Shown here: positions 13,218-25,069 of the stretch, one piece after another
Layout: each line of letters starts with the position of its first letter
Position numbering within the stretch: the first letter of the stretch is position 1
NCBI RefSeq assembly: GCF_002994745.2
Contig: NC_037089.1
Span: 15,146,141 to 15,210,140, forward strand
Source: Rosa chinensis
Taxonomy: Eukaryota; Streptophyta; Magnoliopsida; Rosales; Rosaceae
Direction: 5' to 3'
Length of the DNA stretch: 64,000 nt
Translations under genes and position numbers: made by a program
The notes under the pieces: generated by a model
Told to the model about the DNA's origin: nothing
The model's input: only the letters and a program-made list of their open reading frames with translations
The model's database searches: none

Positions 13218-14023
13218 CCTCCAGGTAGGGCTGCACATGGATTGACTTGGATCGGTTTTGACTCCAAACCGTCTCTATGCCAAAGTGAGCGGTTTTCCAA
13301 AACTGGTCATAAAAAAGAAGAAGCTCAATTCGACCCAATCCAATCCAATTAAAGATGGTTTGGTTTGGTCGGTTAGGCGGTTTTCACCTATATATTATTA
13401 ACATGCTATTTATGAAAAAATTCATAGTAAAAATTCAATCTCAAGAATTGAAATTATGTTAAATTACCTAAATTTAAAATTCAATAATTAAAATCCAAAA
13501 CATATAGTCCAAAACTAAAACCTAAATTAGATTCAAAGTGATTCACTTATTTAATGACTTAGCCATCAATACTTCCTTAATATGATAGTATTAAAGGTCA
13601 AAGAATGAGAGATTGAGAGATCACAGATGTGATATGAAATGATCAAAAAAATTGTAGCGATTATATACTAAGGTTTTAGGCCTTTGAGCCGTGAATTCAA
13701 TATGATAGTGTATCATTAATTCATTGTAACTGGAGATTTAGAACTTACTTAGAATAAACCGTACAAATGAATATATATTTATTATGTGTGTCTATATATA
13801 TATATATATAAAAAAAACTTTTTCTCTTATGTTTCAAACATACCGGTCGGAACGGGTTCCGCGGTTTCAGTACAAGAGAAACCAAACTAACCCAGTTAAT
13901 AAATGGTTTGGTTCGGTGTTGAACCAATTTTCAATTTTTAAAGTTAAAAAACCTTAACCAAATCATATTTATCGGTCGGTTTTGGCTGGTTTGTACCATG
14001 TTTTGCACACCCCTAGCTCCAGG
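13218..14023. mobile_element. hAT-like non-autonomous element
   Basis: A 790-bp insert (13226-14015) begins TAGGGCTGCACA and ends TGCACACCCCTA, so the termini are inverted. It is flanked by 8-bp direct repeats with one mismatch (CCTCCAGG and GCTCCAGG), as expected of hAT. Sub-terminal GGTTTGG/CGGTT-rich motifs are typical of this kind of plant element. No transposase frame is present. Confidence 0.8.
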
Positions 14024-14110
14024 CTGATTTTTTTAAAAAATAAGTTACTATTGCCTTCATCATCGATCACTTCAGCTGTTAATTCAATAATCAACATTAA
14101 TCTATCTTTC

Positions 14111-14262
14111 TTTGATTAACCAATGAAAACTGGTGAGGAAGAAATAATAGACTTGGATTCCTCCGAGTATAAAAGTAACACAAGACCAATGCATCATTTT
14201 GTTCCCGTTCATGGTTCTGGCCACGGAGCATGGCATTGGTATAATTAAGTTGGCAACTCTAA
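14111..14262 (+). pseudogene. MES fragment (promoter and start of exon 1)
   Basis: The promoter-like segment with TATAAAAG (about 14168) matches that of the MES pseudogene at 36.3 kb. It is followed by about 70 bp encoding a decayed HGSGHGAW block and the start of the next helix. The match stops at about 14262, where a LINE reverse-transcriptase fragment begins. The original start region is mutated and no open frame of any length remains. Confidence 0.8.
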
Positions 14263-14640
14263 GGCTTCCTCTGCCAAACAGAAAAGCAAAGGAGAGAGAG
14301 GGCCTCCCGACGAACTCCTCTACCACAAGAAAAGTAACCAAATGATCACCCATTAACTAGAAATGATAATTTGTCTGATTGTAAAAAACTGATGACCCAC
14401 GAAACAAAAACTTGATGGAATCCGAAAGCTTGAAGAACACGAACTAGAAAATCCCATGAAAGAGTATCAAAACCCTTGGTGATTTCAACTTTTATTGCCA
14501 CATTGCCCCGTAACACTTATCATCCAACAAGTTGAAACACTCCAAGGTAGCAAGAATACAATCTGCAATATTGCGCCCCTTAACAAATGCTTGTTGTTGA
14601 GGAGAAATAATTAGAAGCAATAAAACCTTTCATTCCAGGC
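14262..14640 (-). pseudogene. LINE reverse-transcriptase fragment
   Basis: On the minus strand, with one frameshift near 14510, the sequence reads as the middle of a plant L1-type RT: an ISPQQQAFVKGRNI-like block, a KGFDTLSWDFL-like block, then FSCGRGVRRG and PLSFAFLF/LAEE-like pieces. It belongs to a different LINE lineage from the large element at 45-49.5 kb. It is truncated at both ends and abuts the MES fragment directly. Confidence 0.75.
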
Positions 14641-14705
14641 CTTGCAATTGAGCCACAGAAATTTCTCTTAATTTAAAAATCCATTTGTAGGAGACTAAAT
14701 TTTTA

Positions 14706-16290
14706 TTAGGTGCTTGCATGTGTGATTCATGGAGCTTAATTATTTGTGAAATTTTCGCTGAGTGGACAAGCTATAAATCGATCATCTTGCATCAAAAGAA
14801 AAGTTTCATTGAATGGGTCGAGTTTCTGTGGAGGAGATTTGTTTGCACCAGGGAAAGACTGTGGAGGTTTGTTTCTTGAAGATTAATGTGACGATGAAAA
14901 CAAATATGATTGCAAGCACATTCAAGAGAATTTCCAAGAAGCCAAAAAGTGCTTAATTTCATTGAAAAATTTGATTGAAAGCCTCCGCCAAAAGATTCTA
15001 TTTCCCTACAATCCTAATGCTCTTTTGAACCTGTGCGTGTCTTCTGAATGAGTTCATTTTGATTCTTGGTCAACAATTAGCCATTTTTAGGCTGGACTAA
15101 TGACCTAGCGCTCTCTGTCAGGGTTTGTTGAGCAGCACCGTTTTCGGGTCTGTCGCTGCCTATACCTTCTCTATTCATAGATATTTCTTCAGGCTTTGGC
15201 CTCTTCTTGTTTACCCTTGCTGTTTCCAATGGCAAAGGGTTAGGCTCGTGTTTTCTATTTAGTGGTTTGTTGCTTGTCAAAGATGGCGGTCGTATTAGCG
15301 GGGTTGGAGTAGCGTTGCTGGCGAGAGAAGGGCTTGTTAGGAAGGCAGTTGTTGGTGGTGGAGAGTGGGATCCGGGAGGATCAGATCTCTTGCCTTTCTT
15401 CCATGGTCATCTCAAAGGGCCGACTCATCTCTGCGAGGATGGTGGTATTTTGAGTGAACTGTCGTCGATCAGAGTGGGTTTTTTCATTCTCCGACCTGAC
15501 TTGACGACGCCACTGCCAGATTAGGGGTTCGTGGTTTGTGTTATTCTCAGAGGAGTTGGGGTCGACTTCTTCTTGGTAGTTGACAACGGAGCGGTACAGA
15601 CAGTGTTGCAAGTGACAGGCCACCGAGTAGCTTGGTGGACGGATGGTACATTGGTGGTGGAAGGTTTGAACGTCGTTGGACTCTAGGATACTTGGTGCTA
15701 GGTTTGGTGGATGGGTTTGGGCTGGATCCGGATATGGGATCTGGATGGGTCTTGGATCCGACCCAGAAGTATGATACAAATTTTCTATTGGGCTCCCTTC
15801 CAATTATTGCTTTGGTTTTGGGATTCTGATGTTTATTTGTATTGGGTCGGGGACCCAGAATTATGGTATTTGTTCGAAAGGGATCGTATGCCAACACGGC
15901 CATGTTCTGACACCCGTGACCGGCTTCGATCTTTTGATAGAAGATTTCCCTCTGTTCTTCTTCAAATTAACTTTTGTCATTTTGTGAGTTGGATATGCAT
16001 GTGTAGTCATACCATCAACTAAAAATTCACTACACTACAACAATCTGTAGTGGTAAAACAGCGCCTACGCTATTGCTCTATTCCTATTTTCTTGTATTTT
16101 TTATGCATTTGTTGCATCTTTTTTCCTATTTAGAAAGCTTGTATCTCGAATATCAATAAAGTCTAACCTCCTTCAACTCAAAAAAAAAAAAAAAAAAAAC
16201 AATTAGCCATTTTAATCATTGGTATTTCTAAAAAAAAAAAAAAATCCAATCTATGGAGTTATAGAGTTCATTATTATTTTAAACAACAAT
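14706..16290 (+). pseudogene. Lines pseudogene fragment (exon 10 and 3' intron), interrupted
   Basis: 14706-15071 matches exon 10 of the Lines gene (8808-9150) and the following intron. The frame is broken; for example an in-frame TAA follows the FLED-like codons near 14884. The match resumes at 16214-16290 with the intron, showing that the 15088-16197 insert landed in it. It is cut again at 16291 by a second insertion. The last Lines exon is not found nearby. Confidence 0.88.
15072..16213 (+). mobile_element. Retroposed poly(A) element with 16-bp TSD
   Basis: 15088-16197 ends in a poly(A) tract (about 16180-16199) preceded by AATAAA at 16155-16160, and is flanked by a perfect 16-bp target duplication (15072-15087 and 16198-16213, AACAATTAGCCATTTT). 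These are marks of LINE-type target-primed reverse transcription. The body is GC-rich with short open frames that I cannot assign. It may be an internally deleted LINE or a LINE-mobilised transcript. Confidence 0.85.
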
Positions 16291-17193
16291 GTTTTTGAGT
16301 AATGCCACGAGGGTGAAATGATATATTCATCATAAGCCAGAATAGGCCGTTGTATACCATTCCGCTGTCATTTATAGACAGACAATAAGCTAGTGGTAAT
16401 ACCCACAAGTAGTACGTACATATAGTCCTACTCATTGTACATTTAAATACGTAGAGGTAGTGGACCATCTTTCGGTACTACTCCAGAGGTGCTAGAAGTA
16501 CATAGAGTATTCCTAATACAAGGAACTTTATTGTAATTAGACAAACTAAAAACATAGGGATGGGCTGAGAGCAAAACCCTAGCCCCTCAAATTTTTGTCC
16601 AAGGAGCTCCAAAAGCAGGCCCACCAAAAGCCCAACAGGCCGAGATTGGCCTAGACCAAACTTTCATCTCCAAACCTGTCCTCAGCCGCCACCGTGCCCA
16701 CGCCCACTCCAATAGGATTCCCGCCGTCATGATGCAAACACCGCCACAGAACCCCACCATGACCCAGCGCACCATGATCCTATGCCGCCGCCGAAGTCGA
16801 AACCGCCACGACACCACGACCCAACGCTCCATGGTCCAAATGTCGCGGCTAAAGTCGAAACCGCCATGCCCAGCGCCCTTAATATCTACAACGTCTTCGA
16901 TCTGCACCGAGACCCACCATAATTGCACCCATCCCAGAGATTTCTGTCGACCGAGAGCCAAAAACCACCTACAAAAACTTTCGAGCAACGAGCCTCCGGA
17001 ACGCTAGCATTAAGTCCCGTCCGGCATCATATCACGCGTCATTGGTGAGGCCAAAAGGCCCGCCCGAATGCCATAGCCGCCACCGGACGAGAACAAGCTC
17101 TTAGTTGAAGCCGCTGCCACCGACCCTTAAGGTTTCTTCGGGAGAGAGATGATAACTCTAAAAAGACGTTAGAACTCATTTTTAAACAACAAT
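16277..17193. mobile_element. Second insertion in the Lines fragment, 14-bp TSD
   Basis: 889 bp (16291-17179) lies between two copies of TTTTAAACAACAAT (16277-16290 and 17180-17193). Read on the minus strand it ends in a short A run (ACTCAAAAAC), suggesting a LINE/SINE-type retroposon in reverse orientation. The GC-rich middle (about 16600-17150) shows no recognisable protein. The class is uncertain. Confidence 0.6.
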
Positions 17194-18411
17194 ATATGAA
17201 AACTCCATAACGATATAAGTTTCTTTTAGCCGTCTATTGACATTGTATCACTATTCAAAGAAACTTATATTTAGCAGTCTATTTTTTTGAAAATAAAAGA
17301 GTAAACATATGATGCTATATTCTCTATAGATTCCAATGTTTTCTCTTCCTATTTGGTATATTTGAAAATTATAAGTTCGGCAAATTATCTTTAAAGTTTA
17401 GATACAGACATGGTTATTAATCCAGAATTGGGTCCTAAACTCATATTTGGGTCCTAAATCTGATTAAACAGATTTCCGTCTTTCGTGATCCTCCTAAAGT
17501 TTTGTTACCAGATTTGGGTTTTTGCTTCTCTGTTTTTATTTTCTTTTATAGCCTTTTTCATGAAATTCTCTGTTTTTCTTTTTGCTAAACTTTTGCATAA
17601 ACAACATAGATATGAACTATTCTATTTAATTGGTGTGCAAATTAAGGAGTGTCGGCCCCTAGACTCATCACATTCGCATGATTAACTTTCTTTGACTCTT
17701 TGCTTTCGTAGCGAGATCAGCTAGTCCTTTGTTCATTTAATTGCCTAGTATTGGATAAAGGAGGATTTAACAAGTGGAAGAGTGAGAATACTCGTAGATT
17801 TATACTTGGTTCCAAACGACTTAAGCAATGCACAGTAGCAATTCATGTAATAGATAGTAGAATCTGCCACAGAGAATAATGCAGTTCGTTTGATTGAACC
17901 ATGAAGACTACTGTGCCTTTGAATTATTGGACATGTTCAAAGGAACCGTGGGGGGAGGACAAGTTGAGTACGATCTTGTTTAGTCATGAAAATAATAATA
18001 GAGAAAGAAAAGAGGTTGATGGGTTCAGATCCCTACCCCATTTCACGAATTCTAAGAATTACTTAATAGATTTGTGCACGGGTTATGCTTCTAGATCTTG
18101 ATCAGTGCAAGCTTTATGTAAACGAGAGAAACACTACCAAAGATTAGTCCTACCTGAGACATTTGGATCGCTTTCACTAGAAACAGTAGGAGAAGATGAC
18201 TTTTATACCTAGGACCGAATGACTAGTCTACCCACCAAAGCTGAGTCTTCTTCAAAAGACTACAACTGACTTTTCAAATCGCAGTCATCTTATCTTTGTA
18301 TTAATTAATGGAAAACTGGTGAGGAATAAATGAAGGATTTGGTTTCCTCCGAATATGGAAGCAAGACCAGACCACATGCAGGCCTAGGAAAGGGTGTGGA
18401 CTGCGAAGGAA

Positions 18412-18500
18412 ATGGAGAATATGAGAGTGGAGCATTTTGTGCCTTTTCTTTTGCTTCTTTGCTTGGCAAGAATCTGTACCAATATTGTTACAGCTGACCA
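18412..18500 (+). pseudogene. MES remnant: signal-peptide codons only
   Basis: The ATG and about 29 codons matching the signal-peptide segment of genes A and C survive. At 18497-18500 (ACCA) the sequence jumps straight into the 3' flanking region that in block C lies near 43810. The whole hydrolase domain and both introns are gone. The shared ACCA at the two breakpoints suggests a simple microhomology deletion. The TATA box is also mutated. Confidence 0.9.
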
Positions 18501-18919
18501 ATAAAGTTAATTTTAAAAATAAAAAAGAAAAGTCTCATTTGTATTATATAACATCTGTCGTAATTCTCTCTTTGTTTTTCGTTTTTGCTGACCCTAAACT
18601 TTTCTTATTAGCAGAAGAAAAACAACATATATAGATGTCAAGTGTGTGGATTAAGAACAATGTTGGCCTTTAGATCGACTCATCACCATTGCATGTGTAA
18701 CTGTTTTCGACTCTGGGCTTTTGTAGCGAGATCAGCTAATCCTCTGGTCACTTAATCACCTAGTAGAGTTTACAGTGTCTGCAATAAGCCAGTAACTAAC
18801 CAAGGCAAATTAATAAAGGATGAGTGAGAACAACTAGAATTATACGTGGTTTTACCCGCTTGTGCTCAGGCAGTCAGGCCATGCCGTGTCCCATAAGTAT
18901 GAGCTTCTTATTGTACAGG

Positions 18920-20535
18920 TGCAATAATAGGAGCATAATTATGCGATGTTAATAGCGTTAATGTCCATACTTTCTTTGTTAGTTTAGTGTATTTTCTAGT
19001 TATTTACTTTATTTATTTGTTTTATAGGTATCTTGGAGCAAGGAAGGAGAAAAGAAGTAAAAGAGGGATTGAAAGGCAAAATCTGGAAATCTGCGTGTGC
19101 AGATCAGTCAACTTCGACAGATCACTGAGATCATCTCACAACGATCCAGAGGATGATCTTTATATTGATGGAAAGCCTCAGATGTCTAGTTTCCGAATAT
19201 TTTTACGGCTCATCAATATCATTTTTCTAGAACAAGTTATGGCCGATTTAGTATAAGAATGTCAGGCTGTGCGTGAATCTGAGGTTGGACAGAAATTTAT
19301 GTTTTGAAGTCCAAATCACACCGAGAAGCCCGAGGATGAGTTTGTGCTTCATAATTCAGCTTAATATGGACAAATGGCATGATGTGAATGGTTGGAATAA
19401 GTCATCAAGTTCAAGAGCCAATAGGAAAACTCCACCTAAGCACGTGAACCCTAATTCTTTTAGGTTTTGGATTTCCTACACAACAAGAAAGATGAAGGCA
19501 ATTAACCTCTAAGCATATAAAAAGAGATCAATCTGCAGCAGCTCTCGCTCTTCCTCCCCTTCATTATTTTGTGTTTTTTATTCCAATTATGTGTAGCTAA
19601 TTTTTCAGTAGTTAGGGGGCAGCTGAAGCCCCTAGACATGATCCATAACATGCTTTGACATTTAATTTCTTTTCTGATTAATGAAGTTGAGGTTTTGTTT
19701 ACCGTGTTTCTCATTGATGAATTCTATGCTTGTGTGCTTTGGAGGCCTACTTAGTATGCATGCTAGGGTTCTAATACTTTGATTGTTTGATGCCTGGATC
19801 AATAGTTGGATTCCTCAAAATAAAATTATCTAGAGAAGTAATTGGTAGTTTTCACTAGCAAGTAGACAAAATCCTAGGTTTAGCGAGGCGCTAAGTTATT
19901 TGCGATGCCTAGTGATTGCTCAAACTCTTTTCAAAATTAATGATCTCTGCATGTTTAATCTAATAAACGTACCTTTAGGTTGCATTGATTGGGAATAATC
20001 TAGGTGTAGAGCACTTCCTACCTAGCATACAAAGTAAGAAAGGGTAATAAGTTGTGTTCAAGTGTACCGAGCCAATCTGAGTGTCTTCAACTAAGTTAAT
20101 TGGTAGTAAATTGGACAAAGTGTGTTGTGTGAGATTGTTGGGGGTGGATACTTCCTTCCTAGCTAGTTTCATTATCTGGATCTCAACCAATCTCAAATCT
20201 GTTTCAGTTTCGTTTTTCTTTCCCTTCTCTGTTTTCCTGTATTTTATTTTCATAGTAAATGATATCCAAAAATTCTCAAATTTTTTGTATTGGATTCTTT
20301 GTATGTCTAGTATGCCTCTGTAAATTTTCGTATTTTTTTGAATAGTTTAGATTATGTTTTTAAGTAGGTTTTTGGCTTCTGTTAGTTAGGAACAGAGGTC
20401 ACTTTTGTGACATTATTTTGAGTAGTTATAACCTTAGTCCTCTGTGGGAAAGACTCTTGTTTACCCTTGCTACATTTGACAATCTTAAGTGTGGATAAAG
20501 AAAATCAATAGCTTATAAATTTAGCTATCATGCAA
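18920..20535. mobile_element. Solo LTR, ~1.6 kb, TSD TGCAA
   Basis: The insert 18925-20530 starts TAATAG and ends CTATCA, close to a TGATAG/CTATCA LTR terminus pair, and lies between two copies of TGCAA (18920-18924 and 20531-20535). It interrupts block B exactly where block A reads through (about 12255). No gag-pol sequence lies inside, so it is a solo LTR, the product of LTR-LTR recombination. The short open frames within have no known domain. Confidence 0.8.
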
Positions 20536-20699
20536 CTTACATACAAGACTGTTATAGAAAATATTGCAGTTCATTTAATTTGACTATGACAATAGAATGA
20601 TACATGATCTTTTCTCTGATAATACTATGATGTCGAGTCTAAGTGTAGCTGTAGGACAGACTTGTATAGTGGGATGCCCATAGGATTTTCTTATCGATT

Positions 20700-21290
20700 A
20701 GACAGAAAAGGACAAATGATGTAGAAACGATGGTGACCAGAATTGAATAGCAGCTTGATCATGAAAAAGGAAAAAACAATTTGCTGCAATTTGACCTTCG
20801 GTGTCAGAATACTAATTATTATACATTTTTGAGAAGGGAACTGGGCCAGGAGTCAAACCCGTGGCTTTGCCAGGATGTATGGGATTTTTCAGGCTTTTGA
20901 GGTTGTTTCGGGTCTCAAAACTGCATTTTACTATTTTTATAGCATTTTAGGTTTTTTAGTTCATTTTGGATTTGTTTTGTTTTAATCCGTGGGCTTTTAG
21001 GATTTATTGTTAATCGCCCTTAGGGTTTCTTTTCTCCTATATAAACAACCTTAAATGGATGCAAAACTTATCTGTCAATCTTTTATCAATCAAAATTTCT
21101 CTTATTTCTCTGGTTGATTCAAGTATCTTGTTTAGGGTTTATAGCATGTAAACCCAGTTTACTTTCCGACTGGTCAACCCAAAAAAATAAAGAACGACGA
21201 GAGGTACACGTACGTGTACTGATAAGGACCACCCAATTCACGAATTCAAGAATTACATAATAGAGAGTAAGAAACTCTATCAAAGATTAG
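20700..21290. other. No gene seen
   Basis: AT-rich sequence beyond the end of block B. A short stretch at about 21235-21265 resembles the MES upstream region again (near 42125), leading into MES fragment D. Confidence 0.4.
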
Positions 21291-21545
21291 TTGTAAGTTC
21301 GTAACTAAGAAAATTGGTGAGGATTAATGAAGGATTTGGTTTCCTCCAAGTATGAAAGCAAGACCAGAGAAAATGCAGGCTTAGGAAAGATTGTGATGAA
21401 AATGGAAAATATGAGAGTGAAGCATTTTGCTGTGCCTTTTCTTGTGCTTCTTCGCTTGGCGAGAATCTGTAGCAACAGTCTCAATAGTAAAATTCTTCTT
21501 TCATTAACCAATGAAAACCGGTGAGGAAAAAACAGAGGACTTGAC
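21290..21545 (+). pseudogene. MES fragment D (leader and signal-peptide codons)
   Basis: 21300-21480 matches the leader and first about 30 codons of genes A and C (ATG at 21396) with a 3-nt insertion in the signal segment. It then switches at about 21485 to a second, different MES promoter fragment (about 21505-21545) like those at 14.1 and 36.2 kb. No hydrolase domain follows. So two MES 5' ends lie head to tail with the gene bodies missing. Confidence 0.82.
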
Positions 21546-21953
21546 TTACTATCATTCTTGCTCGTACGGTGCCGGATTTCTTTTAAGTGGGCCAGACTCA
21601 TATAGTGCTTCGGCCACCTGGCGCAGTATACACCTCTACAACAAGCCCACAGCCCATATTTTGTGTTTGACTTCGAACATGTAGTATAGTTTGTCGGGCT
21701 TTAAACGTCTAGAAGAGTATTCCAATCTGCACCTTTGTGTCCAAATTCCGCTTTGGGCTTGGGTGGCCACTTTGCTACCTAGGAAGCTGCAATAACCACA
21801 GAGGCCCGTGTTTTGGGATGAAATCAGCTGTCCCAACTTATTCTGTCTCTATTCTGTCACATAGGTCATTTTCTGACACGTGTACACTTACTTAACAGAA
21901 AGTTAACTCCATTAAGCCTTTCATTTTCTTTTGAAACTTAAATTAAAAATAGG
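21546..21953. other. No gene seen
   Basis: Unique sequence without a supported frame. A short piece at about 21768-21790 resembles 13190-13215, the sequence just before the hAT-like element, hinting at another small shared segment. Confidence 0.4.
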
Positions 21954-23545
21954 GTTATTATTAGGGCTGGTCTCGGGTCAGTTTTGCAGTTTCAAGTACT
22001 GAACCCGGAACTAGAACCGACAAGTTCAAATCGGTTCGGGTTTGCTGTTTTTTGTATCAAGAAACGATATAGAATAGAACCGACCATTCTCGGGTCGATT
22101 CCTTGGTTTTTCAGTTCCAATCTCAGTTCGGTTTCACACTCGGTTGTTCAGTTCCAATCACGGATCGGTTCCAACACGGTTCCTCGGTTTTTCCATAAGA
22201 AACACTGCTTTTCAGTTGTTTCTAGTTTCCAGTTTTCAGTTTTCCTGATTTCCATGCACTCATTCAACATTCAACAATCAACATCAAATTTCCTGCAAAC
22301 TCCCAAACTGTCAAAGCATGAAAGATGAAACTGATGAAAGCATTAAACTATCAAACACTCAAAACTCTCAGACTGTCAAATACTCAACATTCATACAACT
22401 ACAAACTCAAAGTCTGCAAATTGCAGAACTGCAAAATAGTAGAATTACAAAACAATGCAAAGCTGCAAGTCTAACACAAAAAATATTCAAGAACCTTTTA
22501 TCTCTCTGCTTGTTCTCGGGTTCTGCTGTTCTGGGTTTTGCTCAATCACCTCTAAAGCCTATAAAGAAAGAAAATTTAGTTAATTCCCGACTATTTGAAC
22601 TGAAGCTTTGAATGGAAAAGAGGAAAGCTGCAAACTGCAATGAGCGGGAGAATTTGGAAAAATAGAGAAAAAGGGCAAACCTTTAAATTGCATTGGGAGA
22701 AATTGGGAAATCTGGTCACGAATGAAACTGGCAAACTGAATTGCACTCACTGCAGGGCTGGGTTCAAACGAATGAAATTGAAAGTTGTCAGATTTTAAGG
22801 GCAAAGAGTGATGTACAAACACAAATCGAAGATGAGAGTAGGGCAAGAAAAATGAAAGCTTACATTGAGCCATGGCCAACACAGATCGAAGATGGTTCAT
22901 CAACCAAATCCCAGACAGGGCTGCATCAACCAAATCGCAGACGGGGTCGGCTGCATCAACCAAATCGAAGACCGCAAGACGCGATGTTTCTACAATCTGG
23001 GTTCGCGTCTTCGCGATGTTTGAGGGAGGTCGTCGGTTTTTCTGTCTGGGTTTGAGGGAAGAGTCGATCCAGTCGAAGAGAGTGAGGTCGTCGGTTTGAG
23101 GGAGGGAGGTCGTCGGTTTTTCGGTCTGGGTTGGAAGGGCTTCTCTGTTTTTGTTTCTCTGCTGAAGAGTGGACACTGAGAGACAGAGAGAGTGAGAGTT
23201 TGAGGGAAGAGTCGATCCAGTTGGTGAGATAGGAAAAATAGGGTTTTGATCCAATGGATAGGAGATAACATCATTAAAATGGAAGGTTATGATCGCATTG
23301 ATCACATGAGAAATGGTCTATTTTACAGAAATAAGCTCGGTCCTAATATCCAATTATACACTGACATTTGTATTTCAGTTTCCAAGGGGGTTTTGAAAGC
23401 AAGAACAGGAACCGAACCGAGAAAACATTGCTATGAACCGAACCGAAAAAAATGTAAGTACATATGTTGTAGAACCGAACCGAACTGTGAATTTCGGTGC
23501 GGTTCCTTCGGTTTTACGGTTCTAAATCCCAGCCCTAGTGATTAT
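21954..23545. mobile_element. hAT-like non-autonomous element, ~1.58 kb
   Basis: 21962-23537 starts TAGGGCTGG and ends CCAGCCCTA. Its 8-bp flanks are GTTATTAT and GTGATTAT (one mismatch). Both sub-terminal regions are rich in CGGTTC/GAACCG motifs. The interior (22600-23200) is GC-richer, with a duplicated GTCGTCGGTTTTTC-type stretch near 23030 and 23110, and no transposase. Open frames within show no domain. Confidence 0.82.
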
Positions 23546-24577
23546 CACAAATGGTACCTGAACTATACCTCAATCTTATCGATGGTACCTGAACTTCAAT
23601 TTTGATCACAACCAGTACCCGAACTTTTCAATTTCATTTTAGGGTTAATTCCTGTTTACCCAGAAATCACATGTATTTTGCCCACTTGCACCAACAAGTT
23701 TGTATTGTGCCCATTTACACAAATTTTAGAGGAAAAGACTTATAGGGGTAGTCTTTTCTAAACTAGTGCCTAAAATGTCCTATGCTGCCTTTTGGGTTTA
23801 ACCTTTGCTTTTTCTTAGGAAAGCCTGTTCAAACTCTTGAAAAAAAACAAAACTAGCCTTCAACATGCCTAAGTTTTTCACCTAACGGCTCCCTATCTAG
23901 CGGTTACTTTAACAGGAGGGCGGATCACTGCTGCTTATTTCTATCTTAAGCTGACGCAATTTTTTCTAAGAAACAGAAAGTCCAAGCTTAAAAATAGTAT
24001 AGGAATAGAGGCAGAAACGGAAATAAACATTTTTAAACATCAAACTAAAATAAAATGACAAGGTGGATGAACGACAAGGTGGATGAACAATTTGAAATTA
24101 TTTATTCAAACATAATTACAGACTAAAATTCAGAGCCTCATTCTCAGATAAACAGCTTTTAAGCTGTTTCGCTATCCATAAGAATGATTACAGTTACTTA
24201 CTCTTAATGAAAGCACACTACTTCACACTAGACAGGAAGGAAAGAGCACTCAGCTACTATGGTTTCTTACTTCTTGAGAGAATATGATTCTTCCCAATTT
24301 TCTGATCTAGAACTAATATGAAAATTTTATGATGCCTTACAATGAAACCTAAAGTTCCTTACATAGGAGCGGAACTCAAACCAAAATTTAAAACAACAAA
24401 ATGTACAGAACAACTCCGTGATTATCTGCTTTCGTGAGTGCTCCTGATGATGGAGGTCGGATGGCAAAAGCAGATTCCTTTAGGTGAAATGTTTTTCACC
24501 TGCTTTCTTTTTGAAAAGCAAAAGTAGCTTTTGGGAAGAATCCAAAAGTACTTTTGGTGCTTTCTACACCTGCTGCT
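23546..24577. other. No gene seen; may include caulimovirid non-coding region
   Basis: The part next to 24578 may be the non-coding region downstream of the caulimovirid's last reading frame. A 16-bp direct duplication (GACAAGGTGGATGAAC) occurs at about 24057-24088. I cannot place the viral boundary. Confidence 0.4.
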
Positions 24578-25069
24578 TCATATGTTCTTGTCTGTTTCTG
24601 AATTGTGACCAAGGACAAATGAGTTGTTATCTGCCTGGGCCATATGAACAGTTGTTGCATTGTCTTCGACATCTGTATCAACATACATCTTGTAGTGGTT
24701 GTCTGTTTCAAGCTTTTCAACACACTGTAAGCATGCCAGTGTCGAGTCTATCTCCTTTCTTGTTAGAGATAGGAAAAGATCACTGCTGACAACATCAGGA
24801 TGATCGTAGGCAGTGATAATCGTTTTTTCTCCTGCTGCCAGGAACATATTTTTTGTATCTTCAGAGATGATCTTCTTGATATATTCTAGAGACATGGCCT
24901 TCATCCATGGAATGCTTGAATTAGGCTGGCCATTGTATCCAACACAGGCGGGCTGAAGATATCTCTTTTGAATAATTCTCACATAATGATATGGAGAAAT
25001 GTATTCAACTTCACCATTTGTCTTCTTTATCCATTCTGGTGGAGTAGATCTGAACTTCAGTCTTAACAT
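24578..25069 (-). pseudogene. Caulimovirid downstream reading frame, function unassigned
   Basis: An open frame of 163 codons whose ATG overlaps the stop of the preceding viral frame in the 7-nt string ATGTTAA (25063-25069). Such stop/start overlaps are usual between consecutive genes in this virus family. I recognise no domain in it. Some caulimovirid lineages, such as the endogenous florendoviruses, have a second gene after the polyprotein, and this may correspond to it. No companion expression signal was identified. Confidence 0.55.

Larger units (their letters stand above)
17210..20700. repeat. Segmental duplication block B (decayed)
   Basis: 17210-17500 matches 41275-41580, the sequence after the truncated Lines copy, and 17455-18500 matches the MES upstream region of blocks A and C. 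After the MES deletion junction near 18500 it follows the downstream flank of A and C to 18924 and again, past a solo LTR, from 20531 to about 20700. Confidence 0.85.

Noticed and set aside
18987..19512. Two plus-strand frames (89 and 79 codons)
   Set aside because: They lie inside the solo LTR 18925-20530 and show no domain; retroelement LTR sequence is the simpler reading.
22580..23305. 241-codon minus-strand frame
   Set aside because: It lies inside the hAT-like element bounded by TIRs and a TSD, is low-complexity, and resembles no transposase.
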